The notes below the pieces were generated by a model that made no database searches, was not told the origin of the DNA, and worked only from the letters and a program-made list of their open reading frames with translations. From positions 1-38,537 of the forward strand of contig ONKO01000017.1 in NCBI GenBank assembly GCA_900318445.1: a stretch of DNA of 38,537 nucleotides, written 5' to 3'. Below, piece by piece: positions 15,312 to 30,153 of this stretch (the first letter of the stretch is position 1; each line of letters starts with the position of its first letter). Both the position numbers and the translations under genes were made by a program. The DNA is from an uncultured Bacteroidales bacterium (GTDB lineage: Bacteria; Bacteroidota; Bacteroidia; Bacteroidales; UBA932).

Positions 15312-16597
15312 ACGTCTTTCCAGATATACACCTTGTCTCCCTTGCGGGGGTGAATGCGCTCGCCGGGGGCATCGGGAGAGACTTTATCTTCCGGCATGGC
15401 GGTTAGCGGCACAGCTACCGAGCAGCGGATGCCCTGCGGGGCCACATCGGCCCTCTCATAATCTACACGGAGGTCCTCCAGCGTCATTTCCAGCATACCG
15501 GTCTTGTTGCCGATGAAAAGGAGGCGGTCTCCCCTATGGAGCGGCGTGGCGTCTACCTGGATCTCGGCTACACCCAGCCGGGCATACCAGTTGGTGACAG
15601 GGCCCACATACACCTTGGTGCGGGTGGCGCTGCTGCCATACTTGGCGCTCCACTCTCCCATCTTGGTTCCAAGGTAGTACCCGTCCCAGAAACCGCGGTT
15701 GAACACCGTGGAAAGGCGGTCCTTCATGGATGCGCCGAGGGACGGGGTGAAGGTACCGTCGGCCACGGCATCGGCCGCTTCCCGGTAGCATCCGGCCACC
15801 GTCTTGACGTAGTCGGCGCTGCGGGCACGGCCCTCAATCTTGAACACCTTCACGCCGGCTTCCACGAACTTGTCCAGGAACTCGATGGTGCAGAGGTCCT
15901 TCGGGGACATGAGGTATTTGTTGTCCACGTGGATGGCATCTCCGGTCTCGTAGTCGGTAAGGAGATAGCCGCGGCGGCAGGCCTGCAGGCAGTTGCCCCG
16001 GTTGGCGCTTTCGCCATAGGCCGACAGCGAGAGGTAGCATTTGCCCGAAACCGCCATGCAGAAGGCACCGTGCGCGAACATCTCGATGCGCACGAGCTGC
16101 CCGGAGGGTCCTTTGATCTGTTCCTTCTGAATGCCCTCGTAAATGACCTTCACCTGCTCCAGGCTCAGTTCCCGGGCCAGCACCACCACATCGGCCCACT
16201 GCGCATAGAAGCGAAGGGCCTCGAGGTTGGAGATGCTCAGCTGCGTGGAGATATGCACCTCCAGGCCGATTTTCCGGCAATAGAGAATGCACGCCATGTC
16301 GGAGGCGATGATGGCATCCACACCGGCAGCCTTGGCGGCATCCAGGGTGGCATAGGCTTCCGCAAGCTCCTCCCCATACAGGGTGATGTTGAGGGTCATG
16401 TAGGCCTTGATGCCGTAGGCGCGGCAGATGCGCAGGATCTCCGGCAGGTCTTCCTTTGAAAAATTATTGGCCGAGTGCGACCGCATATTGAGGTGGCCGA
16501 TACCGAAATACACGGAATCCGCCCCTCCTTCGATGGCGGCCATGAGGCATCCGAAATTGCCGGCCGGCGCCATTATCTCCAGTTCCTTTCTCATCAT
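15308..16597 (-). CDS. U32 family peptidase-like protein (RNA hydroxylase TrhP/RlhA type)
   Basis: A 429-aa protein with the U32 core: ELEIMAPAGNFGCLMAAIEGGADSVYFG at the N-terminus, STQLSISNLEALRF, and the family signature EMFAHGAFCMAVSGKCYLSLSAYGESANRGNCLQACRR with its conserved cysteines. A DNKYLMSPKDLCTIEFL and KIEGRARSADYV section follows. Members once called collagenases are now known as prephenate-dependent tRNA or rRNA hydroxylases (TrhP, RlhA), where the cysteines bind an iron-sulfur cluster. Which RNA is modified cannot be told here. Two adjacent ATGs exist; the first is used. It is transcribed divergently from the polyprenyl synthetase gene, and its stop codon lies inside a repeat element. 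Confidence 0.9.
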   Translation of the reverse strand: MMRKELEIMAPAGNFGCLMAAIEGGADSVYFGIGHLNMRSHSANNFSKEDLPEILRICRAYGIKAYMTLNITLYGEELAEAYATLDAAKAAGVDAIIASDMACILYCRKIGLEVHISTQLSISNLEALRFYAQWADVVVLARELSLEQVKVIYEGIQKEQIKGPSGQLVRIEMFAHGAFCMAVSGKCYLSLSAYGESANRGNCLQACRRGYLLTDYETGDAIHVDNKYLMSPKDLCTIEFLDKFVEAGVKVFKIEGRARSADYVKTVAGCYREAADAVADGTFTPSLGASMKDRLSTVFNRGFWDGYYLGTKMGEWSAKYGSSATRTKVYVGPVTNWYARLGVAEIQVDATPLHRGDRLLFIGNKTGMLEMTLEDLRVDYERADVAPQGIRCSVAVPLTAMPEDKVSPDAPGERIHPRKGDKVYIWKDV

Positions 16598-16601
16598 GGC
16601 C

Positions 16602-16633
16602 GCAAAGTTAGCACTTTTTCGTATCTTTGTAAA
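16602..16633 (-). promoter_or_regulatory. U32 gene promoter, apparently leaderless
   Basis: On the minus strand TTTA (16630-16633), a 19-nt spacer, then TAACTTTGC (16602-16610). Four bases (GGCC) later comes the first ATG. A transcript starting at the usual distance would begin at about the start codon. It overlaps the divergent promoter of the next gene. Confidence 0.7.
16622..16629 (+). promoter_or_regulatory. -7 box of the polyprenyl synthetase gene
   Basis: TATCTTTG matches TAnnTTTG, 18 bp before the ATG. It lies back to back with the divergent U32 promoter in only 50 bp, so the two may compete. No clear -33 box is seen. Confidence 0.6.
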
Positions 16634-16647
16634 CTAAACGTTTTACC

Positions 16648-17622
16648 ATGATTCCTGAGCACACCCTGGACGAGGCCCTGAAGGACCTTTTCGCGAACAT
16701 TCAGTTCCAGCCCACCCCCGAAGGTCTCTACGACCCTCTCCGCTACATGATCTCCATTGGAGGCAAACGCATCCGTCCCCGGCTGTGCCTCACCACTTAC
16801 GGCATTTACCAGAGCGAGCTCACGCCCCAGATTCTGGAGCCCGCCGCCGGCCTGGAAGTGTTCCACACCTTCACCCTCATCCACGACGACATCATGGACC
16901 GCAGCCCTCTTCGCCGCGGTCACGACACCGTCTGGAAAAAATGGAACGAAGACACCGCCATCCTAAGCGGAGACGTCATGTGCATAGACGCCTACAAACG
17001 CATTGCCAAAGCGCCCGCCGCCGTGCTGCCGGAGGCCCTGGCGCTCTTTTCGAAAACGGCCTCGGAAGTGTGTGACGGCCAGCAGCTGGACATGGACTTT
17101 GAAAAGCGCAGCCGCGTCTCCATGAACGAGTACATGCAGATGATCGGGCTCAAGACCGGCGTGCTCCTGGCCTGCTCGGCCCAGATGGGCGCCCTCATCG
17201 GAGGGGCCGACAAATGGAGCCAGGAATGTTTCTACGAGTTTGGTTACTACCTGGGCCTCGCTTTCCAGGTGGCCGATGACTACCTGGACGCCTACGGAGA
17301 CCAGAAAGTATTTGGAAAGCCCATCGGAGGAGACATCCTCAACGGCAAGAAGAGCTGGCTCACCGTAAAAGCCCAGGAAATGGGTGCGGATGGGCTGGAA
17401 GAAGCCCTGGCCGCCCCCGCCGTGACCGAGGAGGAAAAGAGCGCAAAGATTGCCCGCGTCAAGGCCATCTATGACTCGGTGGGAATTGCCGATGCCGCCC
17501 GGAAAGCCATCGGAGACCTCTCCACGCGAGCCGTCTTCAAGGGAACCGACGCCGGAATGGATGCCAGTGGCCATCAGGCGCTTAAAGATTTTGCCCACAG
17601 CCTTATCGGCCGCACAATGTAA
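16648..17622 (+). CDS. Polyprenyl (isoprenyl) diphosphate synthase
   Basis: A 324-aa trans-prenyltransferase that extends allylic diphosphates with isopentenyl diphosphate in the cytosol. It has the GGKRIRPRL substrate loop, the first Asp-rich motif LIHDDIMDRSPLRRG (Asp80, Asp81, Asp84) and the second QVADDYLDAYGD (Asp210, Asp211). The first motif is the short DDxxD form. An aromatic residue sits five positions before it (HTFTLIHDD), which often limits chain length to C15-C20. I therefore favour FPP/GGPP rather than long-chain quinone tails, without certainty. It would consume products of the dxs pathway encoded earlier in the window. Confidence 0.93.
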   Translation: MIPEHTLDEALKDLFANIQFQPTPEGLYDPLRYMISIGGKRIRPRLCLTTYGIYQSELTPQILEPAAGLEVFHTFTLIHDDIMDRSPLRRGHDTVWKKWNEDTAILSGDVMCIDAYKRIAKAPAAVLPEALALFSKTASEVCDGQQLDMDFEKRSRVSMNEYMQMIGLKTGVLLACSAQMGALIGGADKWSQECFYEFGYYLGLAFQVADDYLDAYGDQKVFGKPIGGDILNGKKSWLTVKAQEMGADGLEEALAAPAVTEEEKSAKIARVKAIYDSVGIADAARKAIGDLSTRAVFKGTDAGMDASGHQALKDFAHSLIGRTM

Positions 17623-17654
17623 TTAATAAATTTTTTTATTATTGGATTTTTTCG

Positions 17655-17663
17655 TAACTTTGC
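17655..17663 (+). promoter_or_regulatory. -7 box upstream of rdgB
   Basis: TAACTTTGC, 22 bp before the rdgB ATG, in an AT-rich 63-bp gap. A T-rich run (TTTTTTT, from about 17631) lies at the -33 distance. It probably drives rdgB-recO. Confidence 0.65.
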
Positions 17664-17685
17664 GCCGGTAAAAATTTTGAGCTAT

Positions 17686-18306
17686 ATGAAGATCGTATTT
17701 GCAACGGGCAACCCCGGAAAGGTCCGGGAAGCTGCTGAAATCCTGGGCGAGGGTTTTGAGCTCGTTACCCCCGCAGAGCTCGGTATCACCGAGGAAATCC
17801 CCGAAACCGGCAACACCTTAAGGGCCAACTCCATGCAGAAGGCCGACTACATCTATAAAAAGACCGGCCTCAACTGCTTCGCAGACGACTCCGGCCTGGA
17901 AGTGGACATCCTGGGCGGCGCGCCCGGCGTGGAGACCGCACGTTATGCCGGTCCCGAGCACAACGCCGACGCCAACATTGACAAGCTCCTCTCGGAGATG
18001 GCCCGCCGTGAGAAAGAGGCCGCCATGGCCCGCACCAACGGCATCACCACGGCCCGCGCCACCCGCTCGGCCCGCTTCCGCACTTCCGTCACCCTTATCA
18101 TAAACGGCCAGCATCACTTCTTTGACGGCGTCATGGAGGGCAGCATCGCCCCCGCCCGCGCCGGCAAAGGCGGCTTCGGCTACGACCCCGTCTTCATCCC
18201 CCAGGGCTACGACAAAACCAACGCCCAGCTGGGAGAAAAAGAGAAAAACGCCATTTCCCATCGTGGCAAGGCGCTGAGGGCCATGGCCGAATTCCTCAAA
18301 AAATGA
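17686..18306 (+). CDS. rdgB: Non-canonical purine NTP pyrophosphatase (dITP/XTP diphosphatase)
   Basis: A 206-aa RdgB/HAM1 enzyme that hydrolyses dITP, dXTP and their ribo forms to monophosphates, keeping deaminated purines out of nucleic acids. Diagnostic parts are the N-terminal IVFATGNPGKVREA, the catalytic FADDSGLEVDILGGAPGVETARYAG block, GKGGFGYDPVFIPQG, and the C-terminal EKNAISHRGKAL. Length is typical. A TTG at 17677 would add three residues, but the ATG at 17686 gives the standard family start. The stop overlaps the recO start (ATGA), implying coupling. Confidence 0.97.
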   Translation: MKIVFATGNPGKVREAAEILGEGFELVTPAELGITEEIPETGNTLRANSMQKADYIYKKTGLNCFADDSGLEVDILGGAPGVETARYAGPEHNADANIDKLLSEMARREKEAAMARTNGITTARATRSARFRTSVTLIINGQHHFFDGVMEGSIAPARAGKGGFGYDPVFIPQGYDKTNAQLGEKEKNAISHRGKALRAMAEFLKK

Positions 18307-18956
18307 CGGGAGACGCTGTAGAGTTCATCGTGCTCACCACCACCAAAGTGGGCGAAAACGCCCTGGTGGTACACACGCTGTCACGCGAATGGGGGCGCCG
18401 GGGCTTTCTGGTACGCAGTGCCAAAAAGACCGGCACCACTTTGTTTCTGCCTCTGAACATCCTGGAGGCCGATGTCGTGGAGAACAGCAAGAGCGAACTC
18501 TGGACCCTCAAAAACATCACGCTCAAGGACGCCCTGGAAGGAATCCGGGGAAACCTGAAGAAAAACACCATGACGCTGTTCCTCTCGGAAGTTCTCTTCC
18601 GAACGGTAAGGGACGGTGCCAATGAAGACGGCCTGTACGAGTGGTGCGTAGGAAGCATCCTTACCCTCAACGCATTGGAGGCCGATTTTGCCAACTTCCC
18701 CGTCCGGTTCCTTCTGGAACTTGCGGGCGCCCTGGGCTTTCGGCCCACCTTTGACGACATCGCCCCCTTTGCCGGGGAGCATCTGAGTCAGATGAAGGCG
18801 CTCACTGCGGCCAGCTTCAGCGAGTCGCTCCTCCTTCCCCTGAACGGTTCCACACGCAATGCACTCTGCGAGGAGCTCCTCCAGTACCTTTCCTATCACA
18901 CCGAAGCCAACATTCAGGTAAAGTCCCTTGCCGTCCTACGGGAATTGTACCGATAA
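18303..18956 (+). CDS. recO: DNA repair protein RecO
   Basis: A 217-aa RecO homologue that loads RecA at gaps with RecR. The N-terminal OB-fold is recognisable (EFIVLTTTKVGENALVVHTLSREWGRRGFLVRS, then LFLPLNILEADVVENSKSELWTLKNI). A helical C-terminal domain follows (ALNALEADFANFPVRFLLELAGALGFRPTF). The zinc-finger cysteines of some RecOs are not present. The start overlaps the rdgB stop by four bases. The next gene has its own -7 box just after the recO stop. Confidence 0.9.
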   Translation: MTGDAVEFIVLTTTKVGENALVVHTLSREWGRRGFLVRSAKKTGTTLFLPLNILEADVVENSKSELWTLKNITLKDALEGIRGNLKKNTMTLFLSEVLFRTVRDGANEDGLYEWCVGSILTLNALEADFANFPVRFLLELAGALGFRPTFDDIAPFAGEHLSQMKALTAASFSESLLLPLNGSTRNALCEELLQYLSYHTEANIQVKSLAVLRELYR

Positions 18957-18961
18957 TTGCT

Positions 18962-18970
18962 TATCTTTGC
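18962..18970 (+). promoter_or_regulatory. -7 box of the Gate-domain membrane protein gene
   Basis: TATCTTTGC, 5 bp after the recO stop codon and 19 bp before the ATG at 18990. A purine-rich AAAGGAA precedes the start codon. No clear -33 match is seen. Confidence 0.6.
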
Positions 18971-18989
18971 GTACTCAACCACAAAGGAA

Positions 18990-20135
18990 ATGAAATCGGA
19001 GAAAACACGCCGTTCCACCATTGAAGCCATTGTCTTCCTCACCCTTCTTGTCAGCGTATTCAGCTTTCTGGGCTACAAGATGGGCGGGAGCAACATGCTC
19101 AAGACCCTCATGAACACGGCCCACGACCTTCTTCTCAACACCGTGTTCTACCTCATGGGCATCACCGTGCTCACGGGCGCGCTGTCCAAGCTCATGTCGG
19201 AATTTGGCGTAGTAAACCTTCTGGAGCGCATCCTGCGTCCCCTCATGAAGCCGCTCTACAACCTTCCCGGCGTGGCGGCCCTCGGCGCCGTCATGACGTT
19301 CCTATCCGACAACCCGGCCATCATCGCCCTGTCCAAGGACCGCAACTTTGCCTCCTTCTTCAAAAAGTACCAGCTCATCTCCCTCACCAACTTCGGTACC
19401 GCCTTTGGAATGGGATTCGTGGTCATCATCACCATGGTGGGCTATGTCCAGATTACCGGTGCGCTGGTGGGTCTCGCGGGTGCCTTCTGCGGTTCCATCA
19501 TCTCCACGCGCGTCATGCAGCGGAAATGCCTGAAGGCCTATCCCGAGCTGGACAGCCCCGTACTGGAAAGTGCAGCCGGTGAATCCTTCGAGGAGCAGCC
19601 CGAAGAAGAAAACCAGGACGGCATCTTCATGCGCTTTCTCAACGCCGTACTGGACGGCGGAAAGAACGGTGTGGAACTGGGCCTGCAGATTATCCCCGGC
19701 GTCCTTATCATCACAACCGCCGTCATCATGCTCACCTTCGGCGCCGGTCCAGAAGGCGTGTACAACGGCTCATCCTCACAGGGCGTTCCCGTCCTTCCCT
19801 GGCTGGCGGAGAAAATCCACTGGGTGTTCGAGTGGCTCTTCGGCTTCGAGCACATGGAGCTCATCGCCTTCCCCATGACCGCCCTCGGTGCAGTCGGAGC
19901 CGCCCTCGGCCTTCTGCCCACCTTCAACGCCGCCGGTTTCCTGGACGGAAACACCGTGGCCGTCTTCACCGCCATCGGCATGTGCTGGAGCGGATTCCTC
20001 TCCACGCACACCGCCATGCTGGACAGCATGGGCTACCGCAAGGTCATTTCCAAGGCTATTGGCGCCCACGCCGTCGCCGGCCTGTGCGCCGGTGTCATCG
20101 CACACTTCCTTTATTTACTCATTTCGTTAATCTAG
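18990..20135 (+). CDS. Nucleoside-recognition (Gate) domain membrane protein, SpmA/SpmB-like
   Basis: A 381-aa inner-membrane protein with two Gate (nucleoside recognition) modules. The first (about residues 40-175) contains FYLMGITVLTGALSKLMSEFGVVNLLERILRPLMKPLYNLPG and FLSDNPAIIALSKD. The second (about 220-380) contains ELGLQIIPGVLIITTAVIMLTFGAG and GFLSTHTAMLDSMGYRKVISKAIGAHAVAG. A charged acidic linker (SFEEQPEEENQDG) joins them. In spore formers SpmA/SpmB act in core dehydration, but this organism class does not sporulate, so an unknown transport role is more likely. The open frame begins at 18957, but the promoter position and charged n-region MKSEKTRR support 18990. Confidence 0.8.
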   Translation: MKSEKTRRSTIEAIVFLTLLVSVFSFLGYKMGGSNMLKTLMNTAHDLLLNTVFYLMGITVLTGALSKLMSEFGVVNLLERILRPLMKPLYNLPGVAALGAVMTFLSDNPAIIALSKDRNFASFFKKYQLISLTNFGTAFGMGFVVIITMVGYVQITGALVGLAGAFCGSIISTRVMQRKCLKAYPELDSPVLESAAGESFEEQPEEENQDGIFMRFLNAVLDGGKNGVELGLQIIPGVLIITTAVIMLTFGAGPEGVYNGSSSQGVPVLPWLAEKIHWVFEWLFGFEHMELIAFPMTALGAVGAALGLLPTFNAAGFLDGNTVAVFTAIGMCWSGFLSTHTAMLDSMGYRKVISKAIGAHAVAGLCAGVIAHFLYLLISLI

Positions 20136-20139
20136 TTAT

Positions 20140-22146
20140 ATGTCCAAAAGAAAATACAGTTCCAATAGGAAAAACCATAAAAAGAAAAAGATCGTTCCCG
20201 AGTATGAGGGAAAAGCCATCATGTCCCGTGACGGCTTCATCTTTGTCCGCGTAGAAGGGCAGGAAGAAGACATTTACGTAAAAGCCTCCAAGACGCGCGG
20301 CGCCCTCAACGGAGATATCGTAAGGGTAGCCGTCACACAGGAGAAAACCGGCCAGGCCAAACGCCGCAGCGGCGAGGTTGTCGCCATCGTAGAACGCTCG
20401 GGCCGCCCGTTCGTGGGAATCCTGCACATTGTGGGAGACCAGGCCTGGGTGCTCATGAGCTCCAAGACCATGCCCTACGACATCTCCGTCCCCGTTCCGG
20501 AAGGCGGCGTCAAGGGCATGAAGGTAGCAGCCGTCGTGGACGGCTGGGAGCGCGGTGCCGCAGGCCCCTTCGGCCACGTGGTGGACGTGCTGGGCATGCC
20601 CGGAGAGAACGACACCGAAATGCACGCCATCCTGGCCGAGTTCGGCCTTCCCTACCGCTTTGAGAAAGAGGTGGAGAATGCGGCCGACAGCATCCCCGAG
20701 ACCATCACCGACGAAGACCGCGCCCACCGGAGGGACTTCCGGGACACGCTCACCTTCACCATCGACCCCACCGACGCCAAGGACTTTGACGACGCCCTCA
20801 GCTTCCGGAAGCTCGAAAACGGCAACTTCGAGGTGGGCGTGCACATTGCCGATGTAACCTGGTACGTGCGCCCGGACACCGCCGTGGACAAGGAGGCCCA
20901 GGCCCGCGGCACATCCGTATACCTTGTAGACCGCACCGTGCCCATGCTGCCGGAGAAACTCTCCAACAAGCTGTGCTCTCTGCGCCCCAACGAGGAAAAG
21001 CTGTGCTTCAGCGCCGTGTTTGAACTCACGCCCCAGGCCAAGGTCATCAACCCCTGGTTTGGCCGCACCAACATCATATCCGACTACCGCTTCGACTACG
21101 AGGGCGCCCAGGCCATCATCGAAGGCGCAAAGCCCGAGGAAGTGCCGGCCGATATCCAGGAAGCCATCCTCATCCTCAACAAACTGGCCCTCAAGCTCAG
21201 GGACCGCCGCTTCAAGGCCGGCGCCGTGAACTTCGAGCGCCCGGAGATGAAGGTAGACGTGGACGAAAACGGAAAGCCCGTTGGCGTACACCAGAAAGTC
21301 TCCAAGGAAGCCAACTGGCTCATCGAGGAGTTCATGCTCCTGGCCAACCGCAACGTGGCGGAGTTCGTGGCCACCGCCGGCAAGATGGGCGGCAAAGCAT
21401 CGGCCAAAGCCAAGACCTTCGTCTACCGTATCCACGACGAGCCCAACATGGAGAAGCTGAACGGCCTCCGGGACTTCGCCGGCCACTTTGGCTATAAGAT
21501 GGGCCCCATGGAAGGCGGCAAGGAGATTGCCAAGAGCCTCAACAGCCTCATGAAGGCCGCGGACAACAAGCCCGAGCTGGGCGCCATCCAGATCCTGGCC
21601 CTGCGCTCCATGGCCAAGGCCTGCTACAGCACCGACAACATTGGCCACTATGGCCTGGCCTTCAACTTCTATACACACTTCACCTCCCCCATCCGCCGCT
21701 ACCCCGACATGATGGTACACCGCCTCCTGGCCCGCTACCTCAAGGGCGGGGAGAGCGCAAACAAGGACTACTATACCCTCCAGTGCAAGCACGCCTCCGA
21801 GCGCGAAGTCATCGCCGCCGAGGCCGAGCGCGAGAGCATCAAGTACAAGCTGGTGGAATTCATGCAGGACAAAGTGGGGCAGGAGTACGACGGACACGTT
21901 TCCGGCGTTACCGAGTGGGGCATCTACGTGGAGATTGAGCCCACCAAGATTGAGGGCATGATCCCCTACCGCACCATCAAGAGCGACTTCTTCATCTACG
22001 ACGAGGAGCACTACCGCGCCGTGGGCCGCCGCAGCCACCGCTCCATCCGCCTCGGAGACCCGCTCCGCATCCGGGTAAAGGGTACTTCCCTGGAGCAGAA
22101 ACTGCTGGACTACGAACTCGTAGAAAACCTGCCCGAGAAGCAGTGA
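20140..22146 (+). CDS. rnr: Ribonuclease R
   Basis: A 668-aa RNB-family 3'-5' exoribonuclease that degrades structured RNA in the cytosol. A basic N-terminus (SKRKYSSNRKNHKKKKI) leads into cold-shock/OB domains (GFIFVRVEGQEEDIYV; RPFVGILHIVGDQAWVLM). The RNB catalytic region starts TIDPTDAKDFDDALSF, with the Asp cluster, and continues VGVHIADVTWYVRPDTAVDKEAQARGTSVYLVDRTVPMLPEKLS and FTSPIRRYPDMMVHRLL. A C-terminal S1 domain follows (YDGHVSGVTEWGIYVEI). It is shorter than the E. coli enzyme, mainly because N- and C-terminal tails are reduced. It starts 4 bp after the Gate-domain gene, so the two are probably co-transcribed. Confidence 0.96.
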   Translation: MSKRKYSSNRKNHKKKKIVPEYEGKAIMSRDGFIFVRVEGQEEDIYVKASKTRGALNGDIVRVAVTQEKTGQAKRRSGEVVAIVERSGRPFVGILHIVGDQAWVLMSSKTMPYDISVPVPEGGVKGMKVAAVVDGWERGAAGPFGHVVDVLGMPGENDTEMHAILAEFGLPYRFEKEVENAADSIPETITDEDRAHRRDFRDTLTFTIDPTDAKDFDDALSFRKLENGNFEVGVHIADVTWYVRPDTAVDKEAQARGTSVYLVDRTVPMLPEKLSNKLCSLRPNEEKLCFSAVFELTPQAKVINPWFGRTNIISDYRFDYEGAQAIIEGAKPEEVPADIQEAILILNKLALKLRDRRFKAGAVNFERPEMKVDVDENGKPVGVHQKVSKEANWLIEEFMLLANRNVAEFVATAGKMGGKASAKAKTFVYRIHDEPNMEKLNGLRDFAGHFGYKMGPMEGGKEIAKSLNSLMKAADNKPELGAIQILALRSMAKACYSTDNIGHYGLAFNFYTHFTSPIRRYPDMMVHRLLARYLKGGESANKDYYTLQCKHASEREVIAAEAERESIKYKLVEFMQDKVGQEYDGHVSGVTEWGIYVEIEPTKIEGMIPYRTIKSDFFIYDEEHYRAVGRRSHRSIRLGDPLRIRVKGTSLEQKLLDYELVENLPEKQ

Positions 22147-22162
22147 TTTCGTTAAAAATGAT

Positions 22163-22171
22163 TATATTTGC
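22163..22171 (+). promoter_or_regulatory. -7 box for the GH3-GH2-GH29 operon
   Basis: TATATTTGC, 27 bp upstream of the GH3 ATG and 16 bp after the rnr stop. No good TTTG is found 19-21 bp upstream, as the position falls inside the rnr end. An activator may be needed (inference). Confidence 0.6.
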
Positions 22172-22198
22172 AGCCTGAACACCACAAGTGCGTGCTGC

Positions 22199-29303
<7,105 letters not shown>

Positions 29304-29309
<6 letters not shown>

Positions 29310-29335
29310 GATTCTTCGCTTCGCTCAGAATGACA
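29304..29335 (-). repeat. Short dispersed repeat at the GH29/DUF1573 junction
   Basis: On the minus strand this reads TGTCATTCTGAGCGAAGCGA and continues AGAATCTC. It is a short sequence I recall as widespread in unrelated bacterial and metagenomic assemblies, where its translation gives spurious peptides such as SERSEE, LSEAKNL or MRFFASLRMT. Here it overlaps the stop of one gene and the start of the next. Only one copy is seen in the window. Confidence 0.7.
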
Positions 29336-30049
29336 GCTGCAGCAATGCTGCTGGTGATTTCCTGTGGGCCCGGGGACGGTGTGCGTACACTTCGCGTAAC
29401 CACCTCCACAGAGGCCAACCTCGGTAAAATCAAGGAAATAGAGGGACCTGTCACGTTTAAGCTGGTTTGCAAAAACGATTTGGCCGATACGCTGTATCCG
29501 GTGCAGCTGCACACCCCCTGCGGATGCACCCAGGTGAGCTTTGACCGCAAGCCCGTGGCGCCCGGCGAAGACGAGGTGCTTACGGTCACCTACGACCCCG
29601 CCTACCGGCCCGGTCCCATGATGGAAGAGATTGTGGTGTACTACCGCAATTCCCCCGTGAGAAGCCGCAGCATGGTCATCAAGGGAGAGGTCATCGGCTA
29701 TAACCACCCCATCGAGGAAGACCGTCCGTATGCCTACGGCGAAGGCCTTTTCATGAGCCACAAGGTGCTGAACTTCGGCGGTCGCCGTCCCGGCGAGACG
29801 GCCGACATGTTCTTCCGCCACGGCAACGGAGGCTCCCGGAAGGCCGATATCCGCTTCGACATTCCCCCGGAGTGGCAGCCCTACGTGCGCATGCGGCAGC
29901 CCGGCCGCATGAAGGCCGATGAAAGAGACACCATCCACGTCAAGTTCACCATGCCGGAAGGCATTGATACCGTGTCCTTTGCGATACAGCCCTACGTGAA
30001 CGGAAAACCCACGGATGAAGCTTTATGTCTAAAAGCTACAAAAAGATAA
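29306..30049 (+). CDS. DUF1573-like lipoprotein
   Basis: A 247-aa predicted lipoprotein with lipobox VISC at Cys20. The core resembles DUF1573: LVCKNDLADTLYPVQLHTPCGCTQVSFDRKPVAPGEDEVLTVTYDP, with the typical CGCT motif and the PGE turn of an Ig-like beta-sandwich. A second beta-rich domain follows (NFGGRRPGETADMFFRHGNGG). Function is unknown; the domain is common in Bacteroidetes envelopes. The start overlaps the GH29 stop. The first ten residues MRFFASLRMT come from a short dispersed repeat and provide the positive n-region of the signal peptide. Starting at Met9 instead would leave a signal peptide without charge, so 29306 is preferred. Confidence 0.75.
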
Positions 30050-30091
30050 TAATCAAGGAATGATAGATATTTTTTTCTGAATTATTATTTG

Positions 30092-30100
30092 TATATTTGC
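30092..30100 (+). promoter_or_regulatory. -7 box of the SusCD operon
   Basis: TATATTTGC, about 54 bp before the SusC ATG, in an AT-rich 104-bp gap. A T-rich run (from 30070) sits near the -33 position. The leader contains an A/C-rich 18-mer (30127-30144) that recurs before the last gene of the window. Confidence 0.7.
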
Positions 30101-30126
30101 GTGCTAAAACATTTAAGCAAAAATAC

Positions 30127-30144
30127 AACCAATACATAACCAAC
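30127..30144 (+). repeat. A/C-rich leader motif, copy 1
   Basis: AACCAATACATAACCAAC in the 5' leader of the SusC gene, ending 9 bp before its ATG. A 17/18 match lies at 37246-37263, again directly before a start codon of the same locus. Confidence 0.6.
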
Positions 30145-30153
30145 CAAATCTTT

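Noticed and set aside
18957-18990. Earlier start of the Gate-domain protein at 18957
   Set aside because: The extra 11 codons cover the -7 box TATCTTTGC, so they would not be on the transcript from that promoter.
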